Assembly: GCA_900095095.1 (NCBI GenBank)
Contig: FMBT01000290.1
Coordinates: 1,054,001 to 1,118,000, forward strand
DNA: 64,000 bases
Direction: 5' to 3'
DNA from: Fragilariopsis cylindrus CCMP1102
Lineage: Eukaryota; Bacillariophyta; Bacillariophyceae; Bacillariales; Bacillariaceae
Notes under the pieces: generated by a model
What the model was told of the DNA's origin: nothing
The model's input: the letters and a program-made list of their open reading frames with translations, nothing else
Database searches by the model: none
Program-made: the position numbers and the translations under genes
In this document: in pieces, positions 62,030 to 64,000 of the stretch
How positions within the stretch are numbered: the first letter of the stretch is position 1
Layout of the letters: every line of letters begins with the position of its first letter

Positions 62030-63545
62030 AACCATGCTGGTGTGGCTGCTAAGGGATAGAACTTGTTTTGTAGGCCTAAATGACCCTTTTGGGGGTGTAG
62101 CACACCCTGACACCTTCCTAACCTCCCTACAGTCCTAAGCAATCGTTGGACCTTGTACCCAAAGGTATAATGTTGAGCTCCATATAATCTTTCTCAAGGT
62201 TATTAGGAGGTCTGTATTGATGGTGCATCATGGCCTTGATCACATGCGCACTTGGCACTTAGATAAATAAACCAAAACCTTTATGAATTAGGTTGATGTC
62301 TAGCTTTTTTATTTGGGACTCAGCATACCTGGTATGGTCTAAGTAGCATCTATATAATATTTCTGCAACATGTGCAGTTTCGGCCATTTAATGTCTATTC
62401 TATTGTTCCCCACCCCACTACACACCAATATGGCAAATACTCCAAGTAGGAGTATTGTTGGTATATTTTGACCGTATGCATATATGGAAGGTATCTGGGT
62501 GTTCAAACCATGGTCCAATTCCTTTCTTTGGTGTTATGGCAACCTATTTCTGAATGGCATTTTTGGGCATGAAAATATGACATGTTGGCCAAAATGCAAT
62601 GTTTGTGTTCTGGAGGCAAGAATAAGGTAATTATGAGGGATCATGACCCTTGGTTCATCCCCTATGGGTATTAGATGGATGACTGGGTGGTCTTTTGGTG
62701 CACCATGCTGGTTCTAGAACCTAAGGGGAAGTTATTCATCTTATTATTCACCTAAGGAGAAGTTATTCATCTTATTATTCAAAATTGTGTAATATTCCAA
62801 TAACCAAACTTCACTGGAGGATTTGTGTGATAAGAATAAATGATACCAATCAGAATTACTTCAGTCAAGTGATGATGAACCTATAGGGATGGTAGGAGGG
62901 AAACAATTTCAATTTGTCTAGTACTGTTAAACCATTGTGTTTCATACCAACCTACACCTAGTTCCGGATCTCTTGTAGAGTTGTTTTTGTGTCTACCACA
63001 ACAGCAAAACAATTTTCCCCCCCTCAACCACATGAACAGAAAAGTAGTAGGAGACAAGCACAATGATCTAGTACACTATACGGATGCTAGTGCACCTGAC
63101 TCATCTGGTGTTGTCCTCTGCAACCATTTCAAATGAAATATTTTGTGGTTCATCTCTAATCGAAAATCTTGTTTGTTTTGTGCCTTTCACAACAGCAAAA
63201 CAATTTTCCCCCTCAACCACATGCACAGAAAAGTTGTAGGAGGTAAACACAATATTCTAGTACACTATACGGATACTAGTGCACCCAGCCTATCCGGTGT
63301 TGTCCTTTGCAACCCTTTCAAATGAGATAATTTGTGGTTCATCTATGATTGAAAATCTTGTTTGTTTTGTGCCTTCCATAACAACAGCAAAATGCATTTT
63401 ATTCCTCAATCACAGGAATAGAAAATTTGTAGAAGGCAAACACAGTGTTCTAATACACTATGTAGATGTTTGTGCACATAACTCATCTGGTGTTGTCCTC
63501 TGCAACACTTTCTAATGAGATATTTTGTTGTGTGTACACATACAT
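62030..63545 (+). repeat. Dispersed non-coding repeat, copy B
   Basis: Same family and orientation as 11.56-13.14 kb: GGCCTAAATGACCC (about 62073), TATTCTATTGTTCCCCACCC followed by ACACCAATATGGCAAAT (62397-62440), GTATCTGGGTGTTCAAACCA (about 62490), GTTCTGGAGGCAAG (about 62610) and CATCCCCTATGGGTAT (about 62657). A tandem array of ~190-bp units marked by GTTGTCC(T)CTG or variants at 63110, 63299 and 63492 lies at its end, each unit with the CACAACAGCAAAA(C/T) and CCTCAACCACA blocks. Confidence 0.6.
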
Positions 63546-64000
63546 TTTAAATTCCAGAAATGTGTAGTGTGTGTGAGCTGATATTGTGAGATACCAGTAT
63601 GCTTGCAACACTAAGGAATATTACAATTCTCCATCCATTACGACATTTTTATCTTCATAGTTTAATTTTACAAGAAAAAAACTTTGTCTGTGCTAAAGTT
63701 GTTATTATATACTACAGTAACAAATAATAGTAAAATTTGGGCATGATTTAGTTCTTTATACTGAGAATTCATTTTGGGCTTTTTTTTTGTCCCCCAATAC
63801 ATTTTTGTTTCCCAAATATATTTTAGTTTCGGGGCCTCCTCCCTCTATGCTAATTTGGGGGATTATTAATTATACAGTAAGCGTTTACACTTTTAGGGAT
63901 AAAAAAATAGTAAATTAAAAACACTATTTCTCACGAAACCCCCCAAATAGACAATACAGACAACACACAGACCACCCATCTTAGTCATCGAACGCGTCGT
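63546..64000. other. Intergenic, window end
   Basis: T-rich and A-rich tracts; no gene was recognised. Confidence 0.4.

Noticed and set aside
1-64000. tRNA, rRNA and CRISPR
   Set aside because: No T-loop plus acceptor-stem pattern, rRNA core or regularly spaced repeats with unique spacers were found by eye; small RNAs could be missed.

Overview
This window is nuclear DNA of a photosynthetic stramenopile, most likely a diatom. Evidence: an AT-rich genome with short GT-AG introns; proteins rich in Asn, Ser, Gln and Asp runs; signal peptides ending in an 'A-F' cleavage site typical of diatom plastid proteins; a DUF6824-type domain; a Ser/Pro-rich surface-protein fragment; and a Ty1/copia (CoDi-like) retrotransposon. 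No rRNA, tRNA or CRISPR array was recognised by eye.

Layout. 0-10.6 kb: start of a protein kinase (minus, cut by the window edge), a cytochrome b561 protein, a surface-protein fragment hit by a small hairpin element (MITE-like), a membrane-anchored aspartic protease with one intron, a decayed MYND-finger/FG-repeat gene, and a zinc alcohol dehydrogenase of the CAD family. 10.6-15.2 kb: gene-poor DNA with a dispersed non-coding repeat that recurs in the same orientation at 62.0-63.5 kb. 15.2-25.1 kb: an MFS sugar-type transporter (one intron), a low-complexity protein with an internal duplication, and a large polyQ DUF6824 protein. 26-37.9 kb: two SHOCT-domain paralogues (the second decaying), a 2-oxoglutarate/Fe(II) oxygenase and an acyl-ACP/acyl-CoA synthetase that both look plastid-targeted, a type II membrane protein resembling a glycosyltransferase, and a tandem WW-domain protein. 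38.4-46.4 kb: a large repeat-built basic protein, a secreted GPI-like protein and a double-AP2 transcription factor. 46.5-52.5 kb: a recent full-length copia element with 401-bp LTRs that look identical and a GATTC target duplication, inserted 137 bp upstream of the AP2 start codon. 53.4-60.6 kb: a small membrane protein, a five-exon glycosyltransferase (DVD motif), a candidate structured RNA, and an Asp-rich secreted GPI-like protein. 60.6-64 kb: gene-poor DNA with the second copy of the dispersed repeat.

The genes do not form one pathway. Three putative nuclear proteins (at 18.6, 21.9 and 44.5 kb) share a short motif, HPYxSLYxM, that lies outside their known domains; this is the strongest candidate for something undescribed. 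Other points of interest are in-frame amber codons separating meaningful coding blocks (retrotransposon Gag-Pol; WW gene and its acidic tail), twin CRE sites in the LTR next to the AP2 gene, and the candidate RNA. Exon boundaries were placed by hand from splice consensus, reading frame and protein continuity.
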